Shown here one piece after another: positions 42,563-51,041 of a DNA stretch of 64,000 bases; the stretch's first letter is position 1, and each line of letters starts with the position of its first letter. The notes under the pieces are model-generated. The model saw only the letters and a program-made list of their open reading frames with translations. It ran no database searches and had not been told where the DNA came from. The translations under genes and the position numbers were made by a program. The stretch spans positions 3,472,001 through 3,536,000 of the forward strand of contig NZ_JACHDO010000001.1 in assembly GCF_014201115.1 (NCBI RefSeq). The letters run 5' to 3'. The DNA comes from Nocardiopsis metallicus (GTDB lineage Bacteria > Actinomycetota > Actinomycetes > Streptosporangiales > Streptosporangiaceae).

Positions 42563-43783
42563 GTGCCCATCAGCAACAGGAACGTCCTCGTTTCGGGGGG
42601 CGGTGTGGCCGCGAGCGCGCTCGCCGTCTGGTTGGCCCGAGGGGGTTTCGCCCCCACCGTCGTCGACCCCGCCCGGGGGGCACGGTCGAAGGGTGCCCAT
42701 GTCGAGGTCTCCGGCCCGGGGATGGCCCTCCTGGACCGGATGGGGGCGGGCGAGGCGGTCCGCGCGCTGGGCGCCCCCGTCGCGGAGGTGCACACCCACG
42801 TCAGCGGACGCCGGGAACCGGTGCGGGTACCCGGCGAGCCCGGGTGCCTGACCGTCCGCCACGACCACCTGGTCGGCGCCCTGCGCGAAGAGGCGGAGCA
42901 GGCCGACACCGGCCAGGTCAAGTACCTGCCCCGGGACACCGTCACCGCGCTGGAGCAGGACGAGGAGGGCGTGGACGTCGCCTTCGCGAACTCACCCGGA
43001 CGCCGCTTCGACCTCGTCGTCGGCGCGGACGGGCCGCACTCCCCGGTCCGGGCCCTGGCCTTCGCCGGACCGGACGCGAACCACCTGCGCTACCTGGGCG
43101 CCAACACGGCGGTCTTCGAGACCCGCAACATCCTCGGCACCGACAGCGCCATGGCCTGGCACATGTGGCCGCACCGGGGCTGTGTGGTCACGACCCTGCC
43201 CGGCGCAGACCGCGCCGAGGCGGTGTTCCTGATGCGTGACCGCTTCCCGGTCCGCGAGGGCTCCCTGGATCGGAGCGCTCGGCAGAGGCTGGTGGAGGAG
43301 TTTTTCGGCCAGGACGGCTGGAAGGTGCCCGAACTGCTGCGCGCCATGGGTGAGGGCGACCTCAAGATCGCCCCGGCGACGCAGGTCAGGATGGATGTGT
43401 GGGCGCACAACCGGGTGGTGTTGGTGGGCGACGCCGCCTATGCTCCGGGCCCGTTGAGCGGGCAGGGTCCGGCGATGGCTCTGATGGGGGCCCTGGCACT
43501 GGCCGGGGAGCTGGTGGCCGCGGAGGGTGACCACGACCGCGCCTTCTTCTCCTATGAGGCCGCGGTGCGGCCCTCGGTGCGCGAGGCCCAGGCCGTGGCC
43601 CCGTACGTGATCGACAGCGTGGCGCCCGAGACCGGCCGCTACGAGACGTGGATCCGGGAGCGGGCCGAGGTCGCTCTGGCCAGGGGCACCCAGATGATGG
43701 GACGGCTCGGCCTTCGCCCGCCCCTGGACACCACGGGCAGGGAGTTCGCCGTGGAGCGTTACGCCAGCGTCCTCGACGCCTGA
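42563..43783 (+). CDS. FAD-dependent monooxygenase (PHBH fold)
   Basis: 406 residues from GTG 42563, with GGAGG 5 bp upstream. Motifs are VLVSGGGVAASALAVWLARG (FAD), DLVVGADGPHSPVR (DG motif) and VVLVGDAAYAPGPLSGQGPA (GD motif). It belongs to the FAD_binding_3 group that hydroxylates aromatic or polyketide substrates, including antibiotics such as tetracycline and rifampicin. The neighbours give no pathway. Confidence 0.85.
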   Translation: MPISNRNVLVSGGGVAASALAVWLARGGFAPTVVDPARGARSKGAHVEVSGPGMALLDRMGAGEAVRALGAPVAEVHTHVSGRREPVRVPGEPGCLTVRHDHLVGALREEAEQADTGQVKYLPRDTVTALEQDEEGVDVAFANSPGRRFDLVVGADGPHSPVRALAFAGPDANHLRYLGANTAVFETRNILGTDSAMAWHMWPHRGCVVTTLPGADRAEAVFLMRDRFPVREGSLDRSARQRLVEEFFGQDGWKVPELLRAMGEGDLKIAPATQVRMDVWAHNRVVLVGDAAYAPGPLSGQGPAMALMGALALAGELVAAEGDHDRAFFSYEAAVRPSVREAQAVAPYVIDSVAPETGRYETWIRERAEVALARGTQMMGRLGLRPPLDTTGREFAVERYASVLDA

Positions 43784-44072
43784 GATCCCGCTCCGCACGA
43801 GCCCGCGAGCCACCTCGGGACAGCCACCCAGGACTCGACCGCGCGCCCCCGAACCCCAGCGGCCCGTCGCCGAGAAGGCAAGCCGCCCGCGCTGAGGCCT
43901 GAGCCCGACAGCCCTGGCTTCCGGGGGTTCGGAAGACCTCGGCAGAGCGCTCTCCCATGGCCGACCCACGGCGCGGGCCGCCGGTGTCTTCCAACGCTGC
44001 TCCTCTGGCACAGGCGCTGGTGGAAGGTGCGAGGCGACCCCTGTTCCCAAGTGCCGCGCGCATGCGTTACGG

Positions 44073-44093
44073 TAATGGTTATCGTTTTCATTA
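44073..44093. promoter_or_regulatory. Zur box of the zinc-independent ribosomal protein operon
   Basis: A 21-bp near-palindrome with perfect TAATG/CATTA outer arms and inner GTTATCG/TTTTC, close to the actinobacterial Zur consensus (TAATGAAAA...TTTTCATTA). It ends 18 bp before ATG 44112. Zur with zinc should repress the operon; low zinc should release it. Confidence 0.85.
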
Positions 44094-44111
44094 ATGGGAG
44101 GGCCTTCCCCG

Positions 44112-45227
44112 ATGAAAGAAGTGACCGCACCCCTGCGCGTGGTCGTGGTCTCCGGGCTGCACCGGCTCGCCCGGCGCAGCACCGTGGACGACCTGATCAC
44201 CGATGTGCCGGGGTCCATCGCCATCCACCACGACCTCGACGGGATCGCCGAGGGGATCGTCCACCGCGTCACCCGTGACCGGTGGGGGACCCTCGGCCAT
44301 CACCGTGTCGACCTGGACCATCTGTGCGCCTCCTGCACGCTGCGCGAGGACCTGATCCCCACCCTGCTGGACCTGGCCGAACGCGGCGAACACTCCCTGT
44401 GCGTGGTGGAGGCCTGGGACGGGGTCGAGCCCCGCTCGGTGGCCGAGATCGTCGCCTCCCGTACCGAGCTGCGTCTGGCAGCCGTCGTCACCGCGGTGGA
44501 CTCCGAGCGCCTGCTCCCGGACCTGTCCTGCCACGACGACCTGGCCGACCGGTCACTGGACATCGCCGCGGAGGACGAGCGCACCGTCGCCGAGGTCCTC
44601 ACCCACCAGGTCGAGTACCCCACCGTGCTCACCCTGCACGGGGCCCGCCACCGCGACGAGGCGAGGGCCCTCATCGAGCACCTGAACCCCGCCGCCGTGG
44701 TCATCCCGCCCGGTGGCGGACTGGTAGCCCTCACCGAGGGCCGTTTCGACCCCGAGAGCGCCGCCAACCGGCTCAACCCGGCATGGGCCCAGTACACCGA
44801 CCTGACCGACGATCGGGTGAGCACCCTCGTGTGGACCCGCAAACGCCCGCTGCACCCGGTCCGGCTGCACGAGTCCCTGGGGCGGATCGTGGCCGCCGGG
44901 GTGCGCGGGCGGGGCCGGATCTGGCTGGCCAGCAGGCCCGACACGCTCCTGGTCTGGGACGCCTACAACGACGCCCTGCTCCTGGAGAGCGCCGGCCCCT
45001 GGCTGGGCGCGCTGCCCGAGGCCGCCCTCGACATGGTCTCCGAGACCCGCCGCGCCTCCGCCCTCCTGGACTGGGACCCGGTGGTCGGCGACCGCCGCCA
45101 GCACCTGGCCTTCACCGGGGTCGACCTGGACGCCGAACGGCTCGTGGAGATCCTCGACTCCTGCCTGCTCACCGACGCCGAAGCCGGGCGCCCCCTGGTC
45201 GAGGACCCCTTCGCCGACGCGATCTGA
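44112..45227 (+). CDS. CobW-like protein of the zinc-starvation operon (Mrf-like)
   Basis: 371 residues from ATG 44112 (GGGAGG upstream; an ATG at 44094 would touch the Zur box). It has the CobW C-terminal domain (VWTRKRPLHPVRLHESLG; RIWLASRPDTLLVWDAYN) and a CASC metal motif. The first loop reads VVVVSGLHRLARRST, lacking the GxxGxGKT P-loop of true CobW GTPases. In mycobacteria a CobW-like protein, Mrf, is encoded with the zinc-free ribosomal proteins and aids ribosome hibernation. The same gene context suggests that role, or zinc delivery. Confidence 0.8.
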   Translation: MKEVTAPLRVVVVSGLHRLARRSTVDDLITDVPGSIAIHHDLDGIAEGIVHRVTRDRWGTLGHHRVDLDHLCASCTLREDLIPTLLDLAERGEHSLCVVEAWDGVEPRSVAEIVASRTELRLAAVVTAVDSERLLPDLSCHDDLADRSLDIAAEDERTVAEVLTHQVEYPTVLTLHGARHRDEARALIEHLNPAAVVIPPGGGLVALTEGRFDPESAANRLNPAWAQYTDLTDDRVSTLVWTRKRPLHPVRLHESLGRIVAAGVRGRGRIWLASRPDTLLVWDAYNDALLLESAGPWLGALPEAALDMVSETRRASALLDWDPVVGDRRQHLAFTGVDLDAERLVEILDSCLLTDAEAGRPLVEDPFADAI

Positions 45228-45287
45228 GCCGCGCCCCGGCACCGTTGACACCCCGCAGCACCCAAGACCGACCGGAGGAGGACTCCC

Positions 45288-45539
45288 TTGCCACCGAAGA
45301 CCCACCGCGCCAAGGCACGCACGAGCACGCGACGGTTCGCCAACCCTCTGGGCGAAGCCGACCACGTCGACTACAAGGACACCAACCTGCTCCGCAAGTT
45401 CATCTCGGAGAAGGGCAAGATCCGCAGCCGCCGGGTCACCCGGGTCACCGCCCGCCAACAGCGGCTGATCGCCGCGGCGGTCAAGAACGCCCGTGAGATG
45501 GCCCTGCTGCCGTACCCGTCCTCGACCAAGCAGAGCTGA
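45288..45539 (+). CDS. rpsR: Zinc-independent ribosomal protein S18
   Basis: 83 residues from TTG 45288, with GGAGGAG 7 bp upstream. The core [19 protein letters not shown], then [19 protein letters not shown], is standard S18. No CxxC zinc ribbon is present, so this is the C- paralogue. It is second in the Zur operon. It would replace the zinc form in 30S subunits under zinc limitation. Confidence 0.93.
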   Translation: MPPKTHRAKARTSTRRFANPLGEADHVDYKDTNLLRKFISEKGKIRSRRVTRVTARQQRLIAAAVKNAREMALLPYPSSTKQS

Positions 45540-45599
45540 CCTCACGGCGAGCAGGAACCGACACCACCACAGAAACCACAGAACAGGAGGAGAACAACC

Positions 45600-45836
45600 G
45601 TGTCCCGTGTATGCCAGGTGACCGGGAAGGCGCCCAGCTTCGGCAACGCCATCTCCCACTCCCACCGCCGCACCAAGCGCCGGTTCGACCCCAACATCCA
45701 GAACAAGCGCTACTGGCTGCCCAGCGAACAGCGCTTCGTGAAGCTGCGGCTGAGCGTCAAGGGCATGCGGGTCATCGACGCCCGCGGCATCGAACGCGTG
45801 GTCGCCGACATCCGTGCCCGAGGGGAGAAGGTCTGA
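45600..45836 (+). CDS. rpmB: Zinc-independent ribosomal protein L28
   Basis: 78 residues from GTG 45600, with AGGAGGAGA upstream. It begins [20 protein letters not shown] and continues [20 protein letters not shown]. Only one Cys remains, so the zinc pair is lost. Its TGA overlaps the ATG of rpsN by one base. In mycobacterial operons L33 sits between L28 and S14; here it is missing. Confidence 0.93.
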   Translation: MSRVCQVTGKAPSFGNAISHSHRRTKRRFDPNIQNKRYWLPSEQRFVKLRLSVKGMRVIDARGIERVVADIRARGEKV

Positions 45837-46141
45837 TGGCAAAGAAGAGCAAGATCGCCCGCAACGAACAGCGCAAGGTGATCGTCGCCCGCTACGCCGA
45901 GCGCCGCGCCGAACTCAAACAGCTGATCAAGAGCCCGCACACCGGCGAGACCGAGCGGGCGGCCGCCGTCGCCGAGCTGCGCCGCCAGCCCCGCGACGCC
46001 AGCGCCACCCGGGTGCGCAACCGCGACGCCGTCGACGGCCGTCCGCGCGCTCACCTGAGGAAGTTCGGCCTCTCCCGGATCCGGTTCCGGGACATGGCCC
46101 ACCGAGGCGAGCTGCCCGGGGTTACCAAGTCGAGCTGGTAA
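45836..46141 (+). CDS. rpsN: Zinc-independent ribosomal protein S14
   Basis: 101 residues starting at the ATG that overlaps the rpmB stop (TGATG). It begins [19 protein letters not shown] and ends [19 protein letters not shown]. It is the long cysteine-free S14 form. It is last in the operon and is followed by a strong terminator. Confidence 0.93.
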   Translation: MAKKSKIARNEQRKVIVARYAERRAELKQLIKSPHTGETERAAAVAELRRQPRDASATRVRNRDAVDGRPRAHLRKFGLSRIRFRDMAHRGELPGVTKSSW

Positions 46142-46155
46142 CCAGCCCGAAAGCC

Positions 46156-46184
46156 GGGCCGACCGTCTGCGATCCGGTCGGCCC
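46156..46184 (+). terminator. Terminator of the ribosomal protein operon
   Basis: Perfect 10-bp arms GGGCCGACCG and CGGTCGGCCC with a 9-nt loop, 14 bp after the rpsN stop. Confidence 0.85.
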
Positions 46185-46577
46185 TCCCGGGTTCCCGGGG
46201 CTCTCCCTCCCCCGGGATCCCCTCCCCGCCCCGGGAACCCACCCATCGGCCCCAGGCGACCGCTCGACCCGGATGGCCGGTGCGCTTCCAACGCAGGGCC
46301 GCGGAGCGGCTCCGCGTCGCGGCACCAGGCGCACGTCAGCGCGCACTTCCCCGGCCACGCACTCCCCCCGCAGTCAGGGAACCACCCTTACCGTGTCCCC
46401 GCCGTCAGCTGGCACGAAGTCCGCGCGGCACGTCTCCTCCACGAACCTGCCCCTGCCCGCCTTCCTCAGATCCGCACTCCCACCGCCTCCCGGACACGGC
46501 TTCCACGCGTACGCGATGAGGACTCCAACGGCGCACGGGGCGCGGGAGGGACTCCTCCGCTCCCTCACCGGCCGGAG
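46185..46577. other. Intergenic region between the rpsN terminator and the LacI gene
   Basis: About 390 bp with no supported gene or clear repeat on either strand. Confidence 0.6.
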
Positions 46578-47594
46578 TCACTCCTTGGGCGGGGCCGTGC
46601 TGTCGCGCTGGATCAGACGGGTGGCCAGCTCCACCCTGGTGGTCTCGGGCTCGTTGCCGTTGATCAGGTCGAACAGCATGCGGGTGGCCATCTGCGCCAT
46701 GTCGCGCAGCGGCTGCCGGACGGTGGTCAGCGGCGGGGTGGCCCACCTGGCTTCGGGGAGGTCGTCGAAACCCACCACGGAGACGTCGTCCGGCACGCTC
46801 AGGCCGCGCTTGTACAGGACCTCGTAGGCGCCACGGGCCATCTGGTCCGAGCCCGCGAAGATCGCGGTGGGGGGTTCGGGCAGGTCGAGCAGGGCCTCGG
46901 TGAGGTCCTTGCCGGTCCCGGCCATGAAGTCGCCGTGGGTGACGTAGCCCTCGGGCACCGCGAGCCCCGCGTCGCGCATGGCGCTGCGGTACCCGTCCAC
47001 GCGGGCGCGGCTGCACATGACGTCGGGAGGCCCGGCGAGCATGGCGATGCGGCGGTGGCCGAGGCCGATGAGGTGCTCGGTGGCGGTGAGTCCGCCGTCC
47101 CAGTTGGCGGCGCCCACCGCGGGGACCTCGCGCGCGGGGTCGCCGACGGGATCCACGGTGACCACGGGGATCCCGAGGGCGTCGAGTTGGGCCTGCTGCT
47201 GGGAGGAGAGTTCGGACAGCACCAGGACGACGCCGTCGGAGTGCCTGGCCTGGAGGTTGTCCAGCCACTTGCGGCCCGGCCTGCTGCGTTTGCGGTCGTG
47301 CACGGCGGAGACGGCGATCCCGAAACCGGCGTCGTGCGTGACCTCCTCGACCCCGGTGAGGATCTCCATCGCCCAGGGGCTCCCCAGGTCCAGGAAGACG
47401 AGGTCGATCAGGCCGACGGGGCGGCGTTCCCGGTGGCGCCTGGGCTGGTAGCGGTGCTGTTCCAGGAGCCGTTCCACCTGGCGCCGCGTGTCGGCGGCGA
47501 CGTCGAGGTGACCGTTGATCACCTTCGAGACGGTGGAGACCGAAACCCCCGCGTCACCGGCGATCTCGGCCAGGGTGGGGCGTCGCTTCGCCAT
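46578..47594 (-). CDS. LacI-family repressor of the xyloside transport operon
   Basis: 338 residues from ATG 47594, with GAGGAGG upstream. The HTH is TLAEIAGDAGVSVSTVSKVI with the hinge that follows. The sugar-binding domain shows GLIDLVFLDLGSPWAMEIL, HLIGLGHRRIAMLAGPP and AIFAGSDQMARGAYEVL. It is divergent from an ABC importer and GH43 gene, the arrangement of BxlR in Streptomyces. Sites of the CGAAA...TTTCG type in the intergenic region fit BxlR-like binding. The inducer is probably a xylo-oligosaccharide, by context. Confidence 0.88.
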   Translation of the reverse strand: MAKRRPTLAEIAGDAGVSVSTVSKVINGHLDVAADTRRQVERLLEQHRYQPRRHRERRPVGLIDLVFLDLGSPWAMEILTGVEEVTHDAGFGIAVSAVHDRKRSRPGRKWLDNLQARHSDGVVLVLSELSSQQQAQLDALGIPVVTVDPVGDPAREVPAVGAANWDGGLTATEHLIGLGHRRIAMLAGPPDVMCSRARVDGYRSAMRDAGLAVPEGYVTHGDFMAGTGKDLTEALLDLPEPPTAIFAGSDQMARGAYEVLYKRGLSVPDDVSVVGFDDLPEARWATPPLTTVRQPLRDMAQMATRMLFDLINGNEPETTRVELATRLIQRDSTAPPKE

Positions 47595-47652
47595 GTGCCT
47601 CCTCGTCGTAGGGGGAACCCGGTTCCCCATGCTCCACTGTGCTGGATTCTAT

Positions 47653-47776
47653 CTCGAAACTTTTCGAGTTTCACACCGCAACCTTCTCGCAATCAAAAGG
47701 CCTCTTGACGTGGGGGGCCAGGAGAACCTAGCGTCAGCCTTCCCGAAAGCTATCGGAAACATTTCGAAAGCTTTTG
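47653..47776. promoter_or_regulatory. Promoter and LacI-type operators of the xyloside operon
   Basis: Operator-like sites: CTCGAAACTTTTCGAG (47653-47668, near-perfect), CCGAAAGCTATCGG (47743-47756), CGGAAACATTTCG (47754-47766) and CGAAAGCTTTTG (47765-47776). A -35 TTGACG (47705-47710) and a -10-like TAGCGT (47729-47734) are 18 bp apart. The first site could serve the repressor's own promoter; the others lie at or after the operon start point. Confidence 0.7.
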
Positions 47777-47816
47777 CTTCCCCCCCCCGGAACAACGGAA
47801 GAACGGTGTACACGCC

Positions 47817-49112
47817 ATGAGTCGCACCCACCGGATACGTGTGATCGGCAGTACCTCCCTGGCCCTCTCCCTCCTCCTCGCCACCGGCTGCGGAACCTCA
47901 GGACCCGGCGGCGGCGACACCATGCAGGTCTGGGCCCTGGAGGACGCCCTCGTCAACGAGATCGTCGAGCGCGGCATCGAGACGCACAACGACGCGCACG
48001 AAGTGCCCGCCGAGCTCGTCACCTTCGTCAACGACGCCTACAAGCAGCGCCTCCAGGTGGCGCTGGGCTCCCCCAACGCCCCCGACGTGTTCTTCAACTG
48101 GGGCGGCGGCAACCTGTCCCAGTACACCCAGCAGGACCAGGTCCTCGACCTGACCCAGACCCTGGAGGACAACCCCGAGTTCCGGGACTCCTTCCTGCCC
48201 AGCGTCCTGGACGTGGCCGAGATCGACGGCTCCTACTACGGGGTCCCGCTGCTGGGGGTCCAGCCGGTCGTCATGTACTACAACAAGCCCGTCCTGGCGG
48301 AGGCCGGCCTGGAGCCGCCGGAGACCTTCGAGGACCTCTACGAGGCGATCGACGTCCTCCAGGAGGACGGCGTCACCCCGATCGTCCTTCCCGGCGCGCA
48401 GGGCTGGACCCAGCTGATGTGGTTCTCCTACCTGGTGGACCGGGTCGGCGGGCCGGACGTGTTCCAGGCGATCGTGGACGGGGAGGAGGGCTCCTGGGAG
48501 GACCCCGCCGTCCTGGAGGCCCTGGAGCTGTGCCAGGACCTGGTCGACCGCGGCGCCTTCGGCAACAACTTCACCTCCGTCGACTATGACAATGGGAGCG
48601 CTTCCGCGCTGCTGGCCAACGGCGACTCCGCGATGTTCCTGATGGGCAGCTGGGAGATCTCCCGGCAGTTGGAGGACAGCCCCCAGTTCGTGGAGAACGA
48701 CGAGCTCGGCTTCACCTCCTTCCCCGTCGTGGAGGGCGGCGCGGGCGAGCCGAACGCGATCGTGGGCAACCCCAGCAACTACTTCTCGGTCAACAGCGAC
48801 AGCCAGCACACCGATGCGGCGATCGACTTCCTGGTCGAGACCCTGGCCTCCGACGAGTACGTGAGCGATCTGATCGACGTCGGCCAGGTGCCCCCGATCG
48901 AGGGCATCGAGGACCAGCTCCAGGAGAGCGACCACGCCGAGTTCGCCACCTTCACCCACGGACTGGTCTCGGACGCACCGACCTTCACCCAGTCCTGGGA
49001 CCAGGCGCTGGACCCGGCCGCGGCCGAGGCCATGCTGACCAACCTCCAGCTGGTCTTCCTCGGCGACCTCACACCGGAGGAGTTCGGAGCGGCCATGGAG
49101 CAGACCCGGTGA
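47817..49112 (+). CDS. ABC transporter sugar-binding lipoprotein (BxlE-like)
   Basis: 431 residues. Signal peptide II has lipobox LATGC with Cys25. The mature part is a family 1 extracellular sugar-binding protein: FVNDAYKQRLQVALGSPNAP, GVPLLGVQPVVMYYNKPVLA and SAMFLMGSWEISRQL. The stop overlaps the GTG of the first permease. It should capture xylo- or arabino-oligosaccharides, inferred from the GH43 enzyme in the operon. No ATPase gene is present, so a shared MsiK-type ATPase is expected elsewhere. Confidence 0.9.
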   Translation: MSRTHRIRVIGSTSLALSLLLATGCGTSGPGGGDTMQVWALEDALVNEIVERGIETHNDAHEVPAELVTFVNDAYKQRLQVALGSPNAPDVFFNWGGGNLSQYTQQDQVLDLTQTLEDNPEFRDSFLPSVLDVAEIDGSYYGVPLLGVQPVVMYYNKPVLAEAGLEPPETFEDLYEAIDVLQEDGVTPIVLPGAQGWTQLMWFSYLVDRVGGPDVFQAIVDGEEGSWEDPAVLEALELCQDLVDRGAFGNNFTSVDYDNGSASALLANGDSAMFLMGSWEISRQLEDSPQFVENDELGFTSFPVVEGGAGEPNAIVGNPSNYFSVNSDSQHTDAAIDFLVETLASDEYVSDLIDVGQVPPIEGIEDQLQESDHAEFATFTHGLVSDAPTFTQSWDQALDPAAAEAMLTNLQLVFLGDLTPEEFGAAMEQTR

Positions 49113-49996
49113 GGACCTCCACCACGGAGCGGCCCGGGTTCGCCTGGGTCGCTCCGGCCCTACTGTTCTTCGGCCTCTTCGGGCTGGCACCCGTGGTGGT
49201 CGTCGTCTACCTGAGCTTCACCTCGTGGAGCGGGCTGGGCAGCCCGCAGTGGGTGGGGCTGGCCAACTGGTCGGCGCTCCCGGGCGACGGTCAGGTACGC
49301 GGCGGACTCGTCATCACCCTGACCCTGACCGCCCTGTGCTGGGCGACCCAGACCCCTCTGGCCCTGGCCTTCGGGGTCTGGTCGGCAGGCCATCAGCGCG
49401 TGCGGGCGGTGGTCAGCGCGGTCTTCTTCCTCCCTCTGTTGCTGTCCACCGCCGCCATCGCCCTGGTGTGGAAGGCCCTGCTCGATCCGAACTTCGGGGT
49501 CCCCGCACAGGTCAGGGACTGGTTCGGGCTCAGCCACAGCAACGTGCTCGGCCACCCGACACTGGCGCTGTACGCGATCGTGTTCATCGTGCTGTGGCAG
49601 TTCCTGCCCTTCCACATGCTCCTCTACCAGGCGGCCGCGAGGCAGGTTCCCCGCTCCCTCTACGAGGCGGCCGAACTCGACGGGGCCTCGGGATTCCAGC
49701 GCTTCCTGCGCATCACCGTCCCCCAGCTCCGCCACACGATCATCGCGTCATCGGTGCTGATGCTGGTCGGGTCCATGACCTACTTCGAAACCGTCCTGCT
49801 GCTGACCGCCGGCGGCCCGGGCAACGCCACCCGCATCCTGCCGCTGCACATGTACAACCAGGGCTTCGTCGCCTTCGAGATGGGCTACGCGAGCGCCATC
49901 GCGGTGCTGCTGGTTGTCCTGGGGACCGGGTTGTCGCTGCTGGTGGTACGGGTGACCGGCTACTCGCGCATGACCAGCCAGAGAGAGGGGATGTGA
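49109..49996 (+). CDS. ABC sugar transporter permease (MalF type)
   Basis: 295 residues from GTG 49109. Six predicted helices, and the EAA loop YEAAELDGASGFQRFLRITVP that contacts the ATPase. It overlaps the binding-protein gene by 4 bp and pairs with the next permease. Confidence 0.92.
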   Translation: MRTSTTERPGFAWVAPALLFFGLFGLAPVVVVVYLSFTSWSGLGSPQWVGLANWSALPGDGQVRGGLVITLTLTALCWATQTPLALAFGVWSAGHQRVRAVVSAVFFLPLLLSTAAIALVWKALLDPNFGVPAQVRDWFGLSHSNVLGHPTLALYAIVFIVLWQFLPFHMLLYQAAARQVPRSLYEAAELDGASGFQRFLRITVPQLRHTIIASSVLMLVGSMTYFETVLLLTAGGPGNATRILPLHMYNQGFVAFEMGYASAIAVLLVVLGTGLSLLVVRVTGYSRMTSQREGM

Positions 49997-49997
49997 C

Positions 49998-50894
49998 ATG
50001 GCCACCGGAACACGGCGCAGGACACCTCCCGAAGCACCGCGCAAGAGTCGCACCGACAGACGGGCCCGGACGCGCAACACCAGGCGTCCGGCCTACGGCG
50101 CCGGAATCGGCGCCGCCCTGTGGCTGCTGGTCGTGTGCGTGCCCCTGTACTACCTGGTCGCCACGAGCCTGCGCGGGCCGGGCGACTACATGGCGCAGGG
50201 GCCGCTGTCCCTCCCCGAGTCCCTCACCCTGGACAACTACCGCAACGTCTTCGAGGTCGGGTTCCTCGGCTTCCTGACCAACAGCCTGATCGTGGCGTTC
50301 GGGGCGATCCTGCTGGTGCTGCTGGTGGCGGTGCCCGCGGCGTTCGCGATCGTGCGCAGCCGCAGCCGCGCGGTCCGGGTCAGCTTCCTGCTGTTCCTGC
50401 TGGGGCTGGCGGTACCGGCGCAGGCGGTGATCATCCCGATCTACCTGATCATCACCCGGCTGAACCTGTATGACAGCCTGCCGGCGATCATCCTGCCGAC
50501 AGCCGCGTTCACGCTGCCGATCTCGATCGTCGTGCTCACCAGCTCACTGCGGGACGTTCCCGGGGAGCTGTACGAGGCGATGGCCCTGGACGGAGCGGCC
50601 ACCTGGCAGGTGTTCCTCCGGCTGGTCCTGCCGCTGTCACGCCCCGGTGTGGTGACGGTGGCGATCTTCGTCGGCCTCAACGCCTGGAACAACTTCATCT
50701 TCCCGCTGGTGCTCACCCAGAGCGCCTCCAACCGGGTCCTGCCGCTGGGGTTGTGGGCGTTCCAGACCCAGTACGGAACGGACGTGCCGGGGCTGATGGC
50801 CGCGGTCGTGCTGTCCACCATCCCGATCCTGGCCCTGTACCTGTTCGGGCGCAGGCACCTGCTGAGCGGGCTGGCAGCCGGTTTCGGCAAGTAA
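49998..50894 (+). CDS. ABC sugar transporter permease (MalG type)
   Basis: 298 residues from ATG 49998, 1 bp after the previous stop. A basic N-terminal tail of about 35 residues precedes six helices. The EAA loop is YEAMALDGAATWQVFLRLVL. The C-terminus has the usual FGRRHLLSGLAAGFGK. The 150 bp after it hold no gene before the xylosidase. Confidence 0.92.
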   Translation: MATGTRRRTPPEAPRKSRTDRRARTRNTRRPAYGAGIGAALWLLVVCVPLYYLVATSLRGPGDYMAQGPLSLPESLTLDNYRNVFEVGFLGFLTNSLIVAFGAILLVLLVAVPAAFAIVRSRSRAVRVSFLLFLLGLAVPAQAVIIPIYLIITRLNLYDSLPAIILPTAAFTLPISIVVLTSSLRDVPGELYEAMALDGAATWQVFLRLVLPLSRPGVVTVAIFVGLNAWNNFIFPLVLTQSASNRVLPLGLWAFQTQYGTDVPGLMAAVVLSTIPILALYLFGRRHLLSGLAAGFGK

Positions 50895-51041
50895 CCGCGA
50901 TGCCCCGGGCGGCGGAGGCGGAACCGACGCCGCCCGCCCCGACCACCCCCTCGGTCCTTCCCGACCCCCGGGGCCCGGTTCCCCTCCCGACTCCCGTGCC
51001 GGGCCCCGGGCCCTTCCACGCCACACCTTAGAAAGGCCGTG

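Noticed and set aside
42332..43783. Antibiotic-resistance or biosynthetic cluster around the FAD monooxygenase
   Set aside because: No polyketide, peptide or export gene lies nearby; the enzyme is a lone member of a broad family.
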